From JAHEEL01 sp034660035 (GTDB lineage: Bacteria; Actinomycetota; Acidimicrobiia; Spongiisociales; UBA5794), in NCBI GenBank assembly GCA_034660035.1, contig JAYEIJ010000079.1, positions 17,154 through 81,153 on the forward strand: a stretch of 64,000 bases of DNA. The letters run 5' to 3'. Shown piece by piece: positions 27,142 to 33,968 of this stretch. Each line of letters begins with the position of its first letter. The stretch's first letter is position 1. A program made the position numbers and the translations under genes. A model generated the notes under the pieces. That model saw only the letters and a program-made list of their open reading frames with translations, did not search any database and was not told the origin of the DNA.

Positions 27142-28073
27142 GCCGGAACCTTCTCAGCCACGCGCATGATCGCGCTCCTCGCACGGGGGTTCCGAGCGAT
27201 CTCCTCGACCGAAGGCCGGAATCGTCCGAGATCTTCGAGTTCTTGGATCTGATCACAGCCGCAGACCGGGAGTTCCGGTGGACACACGCAGCCGGTCGTA
27301 CCCGCCGCGATCCTTCGCTTGACGATGCGATCCTCGAGCGAGTGGTAGGAGATCACGCAGATCCTCCCACCGGGTCTGAGAAGCTGGATGGCGGATTCGA
27401 GACCGGCCGAGAGCGCATCCAGTTCAGCGTTCGTGGCGATGCGGAGAGCTTGGAACGTCTTCCTGGCCGGATGTCCGGAACGGCGTGCCGCCGCGGGGAC
27501 GGCGTTCGCGATAGCGGACGCGAGAGCGGTCGTGTCGCTGAGCGGCCGCGCTGCGATGATGGCGTCTGCGATACGCCCGGCGAAGCGCTCCTCTCCGAAG
27601 CGTCGGATGAGGTCACGTAGGTCGTCGCGGTCGTACTCGTTGACGATGTCGCCGGCCGATTCCGACACATCCATGCCCATGCGCATATCGATCGGGCCGC
27701 TCCTGTGATAGGAGAATCCCCGTGACGCTGCGTCGACCTGATGCGATGAGATACCCAGGTCCAGAAGAACCCCGTCAACGGTCCCAGAACCGTCAGGTGG
27801 TGAGCCCAACTCATCGTGCACGATCCGTTCGATATCTGTGAAGTTCCCGAGCACGACCCGCACCCGCGGATCGTCCGGGGTGTTGGCTATCGCATCCGGA
27901 TCGCGGTCGATCCCGATGATCCGTATCTCTGGATACGCATCGAGGAGCCGCCGCGTGTGACCGCCGCCGCCGAACGTGCCGTCCACGACGAGGCCACTCG
28001 CTGCCGACGCGAGCATTCGAACGCACTCGGTCGCGAGGACGGGTTCGTGGTAACTGTCCATGGTCTGATCCAT
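27138..28073 (-). CDS. rsmH: 16S rRNA (cytosine-1402-N4)-methyltransferase
   Basis: Methylates C1402 in the 16S P site. 311 aa. It begins MDQTMDSYHEPVL; the SAM loop is VVDGTFGGGGHTRRLL, and LDLGISSHQVD, GFSYHRSGPIDMRM and SYHSLEDRIVK are family motifs. Two ATGs four codons apart are possible; 28073 is preferred because GGGGGA precedes it. The start region lies inside the long inverted repeat 28061-28167, so the ribosome site can be paired in the mRNA. Confidence 0.95.
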   Translation of the reverse strand: MDQTMDSYHEPVLATECVRMLASAASGLVVDGTFGGGGHTRRLLDAYPEIRIIGIDRDPDAIANTPDDPRVRVVLGNFTDIERIVHDELGSPPDGSGTVDGVLLDLGISSHQVDAASRGFSYHRSGPIDMRMGMDVSESAGDIVNEYDRDDLRDLIRRFGEERFAGRIADAIIAARPLSDTTALASAIANAVPAAARRSGHPARKTFQALRIATNAELDALSAGLESAIQLLRPGGRICVISYHSLEDRIVKRRIAAGTTGCVCPPELPVCGCDQIQELEDLGRFRPSVEEIARNPRARSAIMRVAEKVPA

Positions 28074-28167
28074 GGTCAGTCCCCCGGAGCGCTGGCGCCA
28101 ACATGGAAGCGGGCGGAGTAAGGGGCCTTCCAATTGGCATCCGGGGGACTGACCACAGGCCAGACCA
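28061..28167. repeat. Long inverted repeat covering the rsmH start
   Basis: Arms 28061-28087 and 28141-28167 match at 23 of 27 positions when one is reverse-complemented (the shared block is TGGTCAGTCCCCCGG). Inside them, GCCAACATGGAAG (28097-28109) pairs with CTTCCAATTGGC (28127-28138), leaving a loop of about 17 nt. On the minus-strand mRNA the 3' arm holds the GGGGGA ribosome site and ATG of rsmH. It could act as a translational brake or be a small palindromic insertion. Confidence 0.8.
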
Positions 28168-28178
28168 TCTCGTTGGTC

Positions 28179-28207
28179 CGAGCACGGGGTCGGCGACCGG
28201 GTGCTCG
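28179..28207 (-). terminator. Hairpin just after mraZ
   Basis: CGAGCAC and GTGCTCG form a 7 bp stem, with GGTC/GACC inside it. It lies 10 nt downstream of the mraZ stop codon on the mRNA. There is no U-run, so it may be a partial attenuator or an mRNA-stability element, not a full terminator. Confidence 0.4.
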
Positions 28208-28217
28208 TATCGTTCGT

Positions 28218-28649
28218 TCATATCCCATCCTCAGAGAGCGCCTCAGCGATCTCGGCGTAGTACTCGTCGGCCTCTGCTGCTACCGATCTCCACGTGTCGG
28301 TCGCCCAGACCTCGATACGGTCTGCAACACCGACCACCGTGAGGTCCTTCTCCAACCCGGCGTAGCGGCGCAGTGATTCTGGAATCTGCACTCGGCCCTG
28401 CCGATCGAGTGCCTGATCCGACGCTGAGGCGAAGAAGGACCGCGAGAAGTTCCTGGCCCGCCGATCAGTACGTGGCAGTTTGAGGACCTTGCTCGATTCC
28501 TCTTCCCATCGATCCATCGGGAAGACATAGATGCAGTGCTCCTGGCCCTTGGTCATGACGCACCCATCGTCAAGCCCCATACGGAACTTGCTGGGCATCA
28601 CGACCCGGCCCTTCTCGTCAAGCGAGTGACTGTATTCACCGAGAAACAC
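28218..28649 (-). CDS. mraZ: Transcriptional regulator MraZ
   Basis: First gene of the division and wall cluster; the family binds repeated TGGG boxes in its own promoter. 143 aa with two SpoVT/AbrB-like halves. It begins VFLGEYSHSLDEKGRVVMPSKFR, the family N-terminus; the second half has LDRQGRVQIPESLRRYAG, matching the DxxGR motif twice. The GTG at 28649 is chosen because it matches the family start and GGAGG lies 9 nt upstream; an ATG at 28709 would fall inside the operator. Confidence 0.95.
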   Translation of the reverse strand: MFLGEYSHSLDEKGRVVMPSKFRMGLDDGCVMTKGQEHCIYVFPMDRWEEESSKVLKLPRTDRRARNFSRSFFASASDQALDRQGRVQIPESLRRYAGLEKDLTVVGVADRIEVWATDTWRSVAAEADEYYAEIAEALSEDGI

Positions 28650-28678
28650 GCTTCCGCGCCTCCGTTGCGCTGCGATCA

Positions 28679-28718
28679 TCATCTTCCACGAGGCCCCACT
28701 ATGGCCCACTCTGTTCCA
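28679..28718 (-). promoter_or_regulatory. MraZ operator, four 10-bp direct repeats
   Basis: Read on the minus strand, the repeats start at 28718, 28708, 28698 and 28688: TGGAACAGAG, TGGGCCATAG, TGGGGCCTCG, TGGAAGATGA. The two central ones carry the full TGGG box, and spacing is exactly 10 bp. This is the layout known for MraZ sites. It overlaps the -10 box and the transcript start, so binding should repress. Confidence 0.8.
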
Positions 28719-28726
28719 CTTGTCAA
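28698..28726 (-). promoter_or_regulatory. Promoter of the division/cell-wall operon
   Basis: TTGACA (28726-28721), a 17 nt spacer, then CATAGT (28703-28698) on the minus strand. The start would be near 28690, giving a leader of about 40 nt before mraZ. The spacer and -10 are covered by the MraZ repeats. Confidence 0.75.
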
Positions 28727-28789
28727 CTCATTCGCCCCCGAACGTGCCCCCGTTCCCCCGCCGGCAGTCGGCGAGGTAGCCTGTGGCCC

Positions 28790-29563
28790 ATGAAGCAACC
28801 CATCACCCTCATCGGCGTCGGAGAGATGGGAGCGGTGTTCTCACATGCCCTCCTCCGCTCCGGACATCCCGTGATCCCGGTACTGCGCGCAACACCCATG
28901 GCAGAGGCGGCCCGGGTCGAGCCCGAACCGGCGCTCGCCCTCGTGACCGTCGGCGAAGACGATCTTCATGCGTCCCTCGATCAGATACCCGACGGATGGC
29001 GATCCCGGGTGGGGTTGATCCAGAACGAACTCCTCCCCCGCGACTGGGAGCGCCACGCCATCGTGTCGCCGACCGTTGCCGTCGTGTGGTTCGAGAAGAA
29101 GCCCGGACGGGCAACCAAGGTCATCATCCCGACACCGATAGCGGGGCCGGAAGCCGGCCCTCTCGTCGAGGCGTTGACAGCGATCGGGATCCCGGCCGAA
29201 CGGATCCCGGACGACGCCCTGATCGATGCCCTGGTCGCGAAGAACCTCTACATCCTCACAGCGAACATCGTCGGTTTGAGAACAGGAGGATCAGTCTCCG
29301 ATCTGTGGAGCGACCACCGACCGCTTGCCGATGCCGTCGTCTCAGAGATCCTCGAGATCCAGGAGTGGCTCGTCGGTGCGGCCGTCGATCACGCCAGCGC
29401 GATCAGCGGAATGGTCCGGGCTATCGAGGGCGACCCCGACCACGGCGCGACCGGTCGCAGCGCCCCGCGCCGTCTCGAGCGAGCGATCGGTCACGCCCGC
29501 TCGGCCGGTATCGAGGCCCCGACCCTGTTCTCAATCGGGCGCGAGGCCGGGCTATCCGTATAG
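28790..29563 (+). CDS. Ketopantoate reductase-like protein (PanE/ApbA superfamily)
   Basis: 257 aa. The N-terminal Rossmann motif is LIGVGEMGAVFSHALL, and a helical C-terminal domain follows. The catalytic lysine region VAKNLYILTANIVG (about residues 148-161) resembles the KxxxN of ketopantoate reductases. It is shorter than PanE (about 300 aa) and diverged, so 2-dehydropantoate may not be its substrate. There is no ribosome site; TAGCCT lies 7 nt before the ATG, which suggests a leaderless mRNA. It is divergent from mraZ and 29 nt upstream of a universal stress protein gene. Confidence 0.65.
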   Translation: MKQPITLIGVGEMGAVFSHALLRSGHPVIPVLRATPMAEAARVEPEPALALVTVGEDDLHASLDQIPDGWRSRVGLIQNELLPRDWERHAIVSPTVAVVWFEKKPGRATKVIIPTPIAGPEAGPLVEALTAIGIPAERIPDDALIDALVAKNLYILTANIVGLRTGGSVSDLWSDHRPLADAVVSEILEIQEWLVGAAVDHASAISGMVRAIEGDPDHGATGRSAPRRLERAIGHARSAGIEAPTLFSIGREAGLSV

Positions 29564-29592
29564 TCTGAGACGCGACACTCCGAGGAGGAACC

Positions 29593-30117
29593 GTGCACGT
29601 ACTCATCGCCACCGATGGAAAGATCGATGTCGAGACCGCTTCGAGCTTCGCCGCCGGGCTTGCCGGTCCCAGCGGTCGAGTGACCGTGCTCACCGTCGTC
29701 GAGGTGCCTCGTGCATTCCTCCATGACATGCGAGGTCAGTGGGGCGCCATGGACGGCGTCGGCGTGATCGTCGATGACGAGTTCGTTGCAACGCCGGCCG
29801 TTCCTCAGGAAGCCCCTAGAGGTTGGCCCGGCGATGATGCCGTGATCGAGCACTACCTGGCCGACAAACTCGACCAGCACACGACACCGATCATCGCGGC
29901 CCTTCGAGAAGAGGGAGTCGAGGCGGAAGGCAGTGTCGTTGAGAGCGAGAACGTGACGAACACGATCCTCGACCAGTTGGAGACGCTCGGTGCCGAAGTC
30001 GTCGTGATCGGTTCCCACGGTCAGGGCCTGTTCCAAGGGCTGCTCGGTTCGACGGGCACCAAGCTCGTTCGCCGGTGCCCCAAGCCCGTGCTCCTCATCC
30101 GGTCGGCTACGACCTGA
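29593..30117 (+). CDS. Universal stress protein (UspA family)
   Basis: 174 aa, single Usp domain. The GTG start has GAGGAGG 6 nt upstream. It begins MHVLIATDGKID; the ATP-binding motif is GSHGQGLFQGLLGSTGTKLVRR (G-2x-G-9x-GST), so it is the ATP-binding type. A 50-residue insertion after the second strand is longer than in minimal Usp proteins. Its last 11 nt overlap the convergent HNH gene. Confidence 0.9.
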   Translation: MHVLIATDGKIDVETASSFAAGLAGPSGRVTVLTVVEVPRAFLHDMRGQWGAMDGVGVIVDDEFVATPAVPQEAPRGWPGDDAVIEHYLADKLDQHTTPIIAALREEGVEAEGSVVESENVTNTILDQLETLGAEVVVIGSHGQGLFQGLLGSTGTKLVRRCPKPVLLIRSATT

Positions 30118-30601
30118 CGTAGGGCGCCCAGTCCGGATCGACCGAACCGCCGATCGCGGCCGCCACCCACGTGTCCGTTCGGGGCTGTCGCGGAACCGAT
30201 GCGAGCCGGAGTCCGGCCTGGGCGGGCGTGCGGCCGCCCTTCTTGGTGTTGCATCGCCGGCATGCGGCGACAACGTTCGACCAGGAGTGTTCGCCGCCCT
30301 GCGACCGGGGCACGACATGATCGAGATTCTCGGCCTGACGCCCGCAGTACTGGCATCGGTGCTCATCACGCTGGAAGACCGTTCTGCGGTTCACCGGGAT
30401 CCTTCGCTGATAGGGAACCCGCACGTACCGTTTCAGACGAACGACCGACGGCGACGGCATCGAGAACGCCTCGGACCGCCAGAGCGCACCGTTCGTGACG
30501 AGCACATCGGCCCGATCTCGGAGCACGAGCACCAAGGCGCGTCGCACGGGAACCACCGACAGCGGTTCGAGGCTCGCGTTCAGGACGAGGGATCGTGCCA
30601 C
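30107..30601 (-). CDS. HNH endonuclease family protein
   Basis: 164 aa. The N-terminus VLNASLEPLSVVPVRRAL is the conserved start of a stand-alone actinobacterial HNH family. The nuclease motif is CQYCGRQAENLDHVVPRSQGG followed by SNVVAACRRCNTKKG, with the CxxC zinc pair, catalytic His and second CxxC-like pair. Its role is unknown; these chromosomal copies are too conserved and isolated to be clear homing or restriction enzymes. The GTG start has no ribosome site but has TACGCT 6 nt upstream, so it is probably leaderless. Confidence 0.88.
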   Translation of the reverse strand: MARSLVLNASLEPLSVVPVRRALVLVLRDRADVLVTNGALWRSEAFSMPSPSVVRLKRYVRVPYQRRIPVNRRTVFQRDEHRCQYCGRQAENLDHVVPRSQGGEHSWSNVVAACRRCNTKKGGRTPAQAGLRLASVPRQPRTDTWVAAAIGGSVDPDWAPYVRS

Positions 30602-30607
30602 GGAGAG

Positions 30608-30613
30608 AGCGTA
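30608..30613 (-). promoter_or_regulatory. -10 box of leaderless HNH gene
   Basis: TACGCT, then CTCTCC, then GTG at 30601, on the minus strand. Spacing is exactly 6 nt. No clear -35. Confidence 0.45.
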
Positions 30614-30664
30614 CCAGCAGCAAGGGTCGTGCACACCGAACGCGAAACCACTTAGCGAGAGCAG

Positions 30665-30693
30665 TTGACCACTCAGCGTATCCCTGCCATACT
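30665..30693 (+). promoter_or_regulatory. Promoter of the resolvase-like gene
   Basis: TTGACC, 17 nt, CATACT. It is near consensus at both boxes and lies 36 nt before the GTG start at 30730. Confidence 0.6.
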
Positions 30694-30729
30694 CCATCGG
30701 ACAGCAGCATCGAGAGCGTTGGAGAGAAT

Positions 30730-31155
30730 GTGCGCGTCGTCGGGTACGTACGGGAGGCACCGAGCCTGACCGACGGTGAGACAGCGTTCGCTCAGAGCGA
30801 GCGAATACGACGATGGTCTGCCGATTCCGGCCACCACCTCGTCGCGACGTGTCGGGACGTCAGAGATCCGGCTCAGTTCCAGGGACGGGACGGGTTCCGA
30901 GCGCTCCTCGCAATCGCACGATCCGGGGTCGCCGATGCGCTCGTCATCTCCGAACTCTCGATCCTCTCTCCGGATGAGGTCACCCGGGAGATCATGATCG
31001 GCTACCTGCAGGGACTCGGGTTAGACATCATCTCGACCACCCAACCCGATCGTGACGGGTTGTCAGAGACTTCCGAAGACCGCGCTCGATTCGTGCGGGA
31101 CGTCGTCGCGAAAGTGGATGAGTTCCGCAGGGAGTTCCCCGAAACGGCCGGCTGA
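30730..31155 (+). CDS. Resolvase-domain protein, probably without recombinase activity
   Basis: 141 aa with only the N-terminal serine-recombinase fold; there is no helix-turn-helix DNA-binding domain. It begins VRVVGYVREAPSLTDGE. In active resolvases this place reads YxRVS with the nucleophilic Ser; here it is VREAP, so the Ser is missing. Later motifs fit the fold (RDGFRALLAIARSGVADALVISELS; the usual DRLxR arginines are gone). A GTG start with GGAG 5 nt upstream and its own near-consensus promoter show it is a real gene. It may be a regulator or DNA-structure sensor. Confidence 0.75.
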   Translation: MRVVGYVREAPSLTDGETAFAQSERIRRWSADSGHHLVATCRDVRDPAQFQGRDGFRALLAIARSGVADALVISELSILSPDEVTREIMIGYLQGLGLDIISTTQPDRDGLSETSEDRARFVRDVVAKVDEFRREFPETAG

Positions 31156-31277
31156 TCCTACGATCGCCTCAGCCGCTCCTTGTCTGCCCCGGGCGAACCG
31201 CTTCCTGGCTCTTCGGATGTGAGCGGGGTGTGGCGAAGATGAAGCCGGTAGTGAGACGGGTGAAGCCTCGGAACGTC

Positions 31278-31316
31278 GTAGGTACGTATTGCGTAGTCAC
31301 GCGTAGAACGTACTAC
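31278..31316. other. Hairpin between convergent genes
   Basis: GTAGGTACGT (31278-31287) pairs with ACGTACTAC (31308-31316) with one bulged base, and GCGT/ACGC pair inside. It lies in the 195 nt between the resolvase-like gene and the small gene at 31351, both ending here. A terminator or protein-binding dyad is possible; there is no U-run. I see nothing else in this spacer. Confidence 0.4.
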
Positions 31317-31350
31317 TGCCCGTAGTCTCCCCGGTTCGAGCCGACCCCGC

Positions 31351-31593
31351 TCATTCCCGACGTGTCCGCTTCCTCCACTCGAGATACGCCACGATGTCCT
31401 CTGCGGCAGGGTCGACGTCGTCACTCCCGTAGGCGGTCGCGGTGCGCCATGCGATGACTTCCCCGTCCGGAACAGGGAGATAGGGACGTCGGTGCCACCA
31501 TCCGGGACGAGCGAACGCGAACGCCGCGCCGACAGCAGTACCCCAAAGTGTCGGTCGCCTGAGAACAGCAAGTGCGACGGAACGCGAGATCAT
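31351..31593 (-). CDS. Small conserved hypothetical protein
   Basis: 80 aa, function unknown. It begins MISRSVALAVLRRPTLWGTA. There is one hydrophobic segment (about 13-28), then an aromatic stretch (GWWHRRPYLPVPD) and a charged C-terminus (EDIVAYLEWRKRTRRE). The ATG at 31593 has GGGAG 5 nt upstream. The shape suggests a small membrane-associated protein. The longer frame upstream runs into the inverted repeat at 31626 and is not coding. Confidence 0.65.
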   Translation of the reverse strand: MISRSVALAVLRRPTLWGTAVGAAFAFARPGWWHRRPYLPVPDGEVIAWRTATAYGSDDVDPAAEDIVAYLEWRKRTRRE

Positions 31594-31625
31594 TCGTCTC
31601 CCAACGGTAGTCGGCAGACACCGAG

Positions 31626-31728
31626 CCACCAGCTTCCAGCTTCCAGCCGCCAGCAAGAACAGGTTCAACAGCCCGAGATCTCGCAATTTGCATCTCTGCC
31701 TGGTGGCTGGAAGCTCGTAGCTGGTAGC
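31626..31728. repeat. Inverted heptad-repeat element
   Basis: Left arm 31626-31654 is four units of 7 bp: ccaccag, cttccag, cttccag, ccgccag. The right arm 31700-31728 is complementary, matching 24 of 29 positions. The loop is 45 nt. It lies between two divergent genes, the small protein (minus) and moxR (plus). Confidence 0.85.
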
Positions 31729-31795
31729 TTCTTCGTCCCCCAAACCCTTCACACCCTCTATTCTCGGTCATGCGAGAAACACAGGAGGCTGACGC

Positions 31796-32770
31796 GTGCA
31801 AGTGACCCCGGACGAACTGGCCTGGTTCGATGAACGATTCCGAGCCGTCGCCGACAACATCGAGCATGTCATCCAGGGCAAGCGGGAGACGGTGGAACTC
31901 ATCGTCTCGTGCCTGATCTCGGGCGGGCACGTCCTCATCGAAGACGTGCCGGGCGTTGGGAAGACGCTCCTGGCCAAGTCCCTCGCGCGGTCGATCGATT
32001 GCTCGTTCCAGCGGATCCAGTTCACCCCGGACCTCCTCCCCTCCGACATCACCGGTGTCTCCGTCTGGGATCGCGAATCCGGAGAGTTCGTCTTCCGCTC
32101 CGGGCCCGTCTTCTCGAATGTCGTCCTCGGAGACGAGATCAACCGTGCGAGTCCGAAGACCCAGGCAGCGTTGCTCGAAGCGATGGAAGAGCTTCAGGTC
32201 ACCGTCGACGGCGTGACTCGCACCCTCGGTCCCCCGTTCATCGTGGTGGCAACACAGAACCCGATCGAGCACGAGGGAACCTACCCCCTCCCTGAAGCAC
32301 AGCTCGATCGTTTCATGATGCGCCTCACGATCGGGTATCCGACTCGCTCCAAGGAACTCGAGATGCTCGACACCCACGGCAATCGATCCACGTTCGAAGA
32401 TCTTCGGCCGGTCATCCACGCAGAGGACGTCGTCCGGATGGCCGAGATCGCTCTACAGGTCCACGTAGCGGATGTCGTGAAGGAGTACATCATCGACATA
32501 GCCGAGGCAACGCGAGATGAACCCGATCTTCTTCTCGGTGCGTCTCCGCGGGCTTCGCTGTTCCTCCAACGAGCGGCACGCACGATCGCCGCGATCGCCG
32601 GTCGCGACTACGTATCTCCGGACGATGTGAAGAACGTGCTGTTTCCGGTGCTCAACCACCGGCTGATCATGCGTCCCGAGGCGCAGATGCGGGGAGTCAC
32701 CGTAGAGAAGATCCTCGAAGGAGTCAGCGGAAGCGTACCGGTACCCGGCACTCGCGTCGCGGCGACCTAA
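31796..32770 (+). CDS. MoxR-family AAA+ ATPase
   Basis: 324 aa chaperone-like ATPase. Walker A is GVGKT (53-57) and Walker B VVLGDE (109-114), followed by INRASPKTQAALLEAM; sensor 1 is VVATQNPIEHEGTYPLPEAQLDRF. The GTG start has GGAGG 8 nt upstream. It heads a three-gene operon with a DUF58 protein and a membrane transglutaminase, the usual MoxR partner set in actinobacteria. The family is thought to help assemble or activate VWA/DUF58-type partners. Confidence 0.92.
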   Translation: MQVTPDELAWFDERFRAVADNIEHVIQGKRETVELIVSCLISGGHVLIEDVPGVGKTLLAKSLARSIDCSFQRIQFTPDLLPSDITGVSVWDRESGEFVFRSGPVFSNVVLGDEINRASPKTQAALLEAMEELQVTVDGVTRTLGPPFIVVATQNPIEHEGTYPLPEAQLDRFMMRLTIGYPTRSKELEMLDTHGNRSTFEDLRPVIHAEDVVRMAEIALQVHVADVVKEYIIDIAEATRDEPDLLLGASPRASLFLQRAARTIAAIAGRDYVSPDDVKNVLFPVLNHRLIMRPEAQMRGVTVEKILEGVSGSVPVPGTRVAAT

Positions 32771-32783
32771 GGACCGGTCACTG

Positions 32784-33968
32784 ATGCCAACGACCCGCGG
32801 ATGGGCAGCCCTCGGAGCGGGCGTTGCGCTGATCGTCTTGTGGGTCGTGTTCGGCGAGCGGTTGATGCTCGGCGTGGGCCTCTTCCTCGCCCTGGCGATC
32901 GGGAGCGGAGTCGCCTACGTGCGGTCGACCGTTCCGAGCGTGGCGGTCTCGCGCCTCATCACTCCCTTTCAGGTTCACGATGGGGACCGGGCGATCGTGG
33001 AAGTCACACTCTCGACCAGTCGTCGCATTCCCCAGGCCATCGTCATCGATGAGGTCTCCGGTTTGGGCACAGCACGCTTCGTTGCCGACCGCGTGGAACC
33101 CCGGAACCCGATGATCGCCCGCTATGAGATCTTGTGTCGTCCCCGGGGGATCTACACGGTCGGGCCGGCCATCGTCCAGGTTCGGGACCCGCTCGCTCTC
33201 TCCGAGGCTGGGGGCACGGCCGGGAAGACCGACCACCTCGCTGTGTACCCGGCCGTCGAAGACCTCGACGGCCTCCCGCTCGGACGCGGCCACGACCCGA
33301 CCGTCAACACCTCCCGGTCGAGCTTCTCCCCGACCGGAGGAGAGGACTTCTTCACCCTTCGCGAATACCAACTGGGAGACGACCTCAGAAAGGTCCATTG
33401 GCCGTCTACGGCGAAACGCGACGAACTCATGATCCGCCAGTTGGAGATTCCGTGGCAAACGAGGGCGCTCGTCCTCCTCGATCCCCGCGTAGCGGCGTAC
33501 CCGGATTCGGAGATGTTCGAGCATGCCGTTCGAGGAGCCGCATCTGTTTTCCGGCATCTGTTCAGAAACGGTTTCACTCCAACGCTGTGGACCGGGACCG
33601 GGTCCGGGGCCGTGGTCGGTAGCGGCGAGGGTTACGGGATCGCGATGGAAGAGCTCGCCGCCGTTCAACCGGCACCGGTTCTCGATCTCGTGACATCGAT
33701 CGCTCGTCTTCGCCGTACGGGAGCCACCGGAGGCGTTCTCATCCTGGTTACGGGCGTACCCGACGATCCCGTTCTCGGCATGTACCGACTTCTCGGAAAG
33801 GACTTCTACCGGACGGTCGTGATGTCGTCGGGATCTAGAGCCGACGACGCACTCGTGCAGTTCGCCCGTGCCGGAGCGACGGTGGTCTCGTCACCTTCGA
33901 CCGAACCCTGGGCATCGGCTTGGAAGCAAGGAATGGAACGGACGTGGTCTACCGCTACAGCTGGATAG
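32784..33968 (+). CDS. DUF58 domain protein
   Basis: 394 aa. Two N-terminal membrane helices (about 7-25 and 27-45) are followed by a beta-rich region and the DUF58 core with REYQLGDDLRKVHWPSTAKRD (about 193-213). The last 150 residues resemble a VWA-like Rossmann domain (ALVLLDPRV). It is a partner of the MoxR ATPase 14 nt upstream, and its end overlaps the transglutaminase gene by 25 nt. The exact role is unknown. Confidence 0.88.
   Translation: MPTTRGWAALGAGVALIVLWVVFGERLMLGVGLFLALAIGSGVAYVRSTVPSVAVSRLITPFQVHDGDRAIVEVTLSTSRRIPQAIVIDEVSGLGTARFVADRVEPRNPMIARYEILCRPRGIYTVGPAIVQVRDPLALSEAGGTAGKTDHLAVYPAVEDLDGLPLGRGHDPTVNTSRSSFSPTGGEDFFTLREYQLGDDLRKVHWPSTAKRDELMIRQLEIPWQTRALVLLDPRVAAYPDSEMFEHAVRGAASVFRHLFRNGFTPTLWTGTGSGAVVGSGEGYGIAMEELAAVQPAPVLDLVTSIARLRRTGATGGVLILVTGVPDDPVLGMYRLLGKDFYRTVVMSSGSRADDALVQFARAGATVVSSPSTEPWASAWKQGMERTWSTATAG

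Noticed and set aside
30107..31155. HNH nuclease plus resolvase as a mobile element or defence system
   Set aside because: The resolvase lacks its catalytic Ser, there are no terminal repeats or cargo, and both genes look like normal chromosomal genes with their own promoters.
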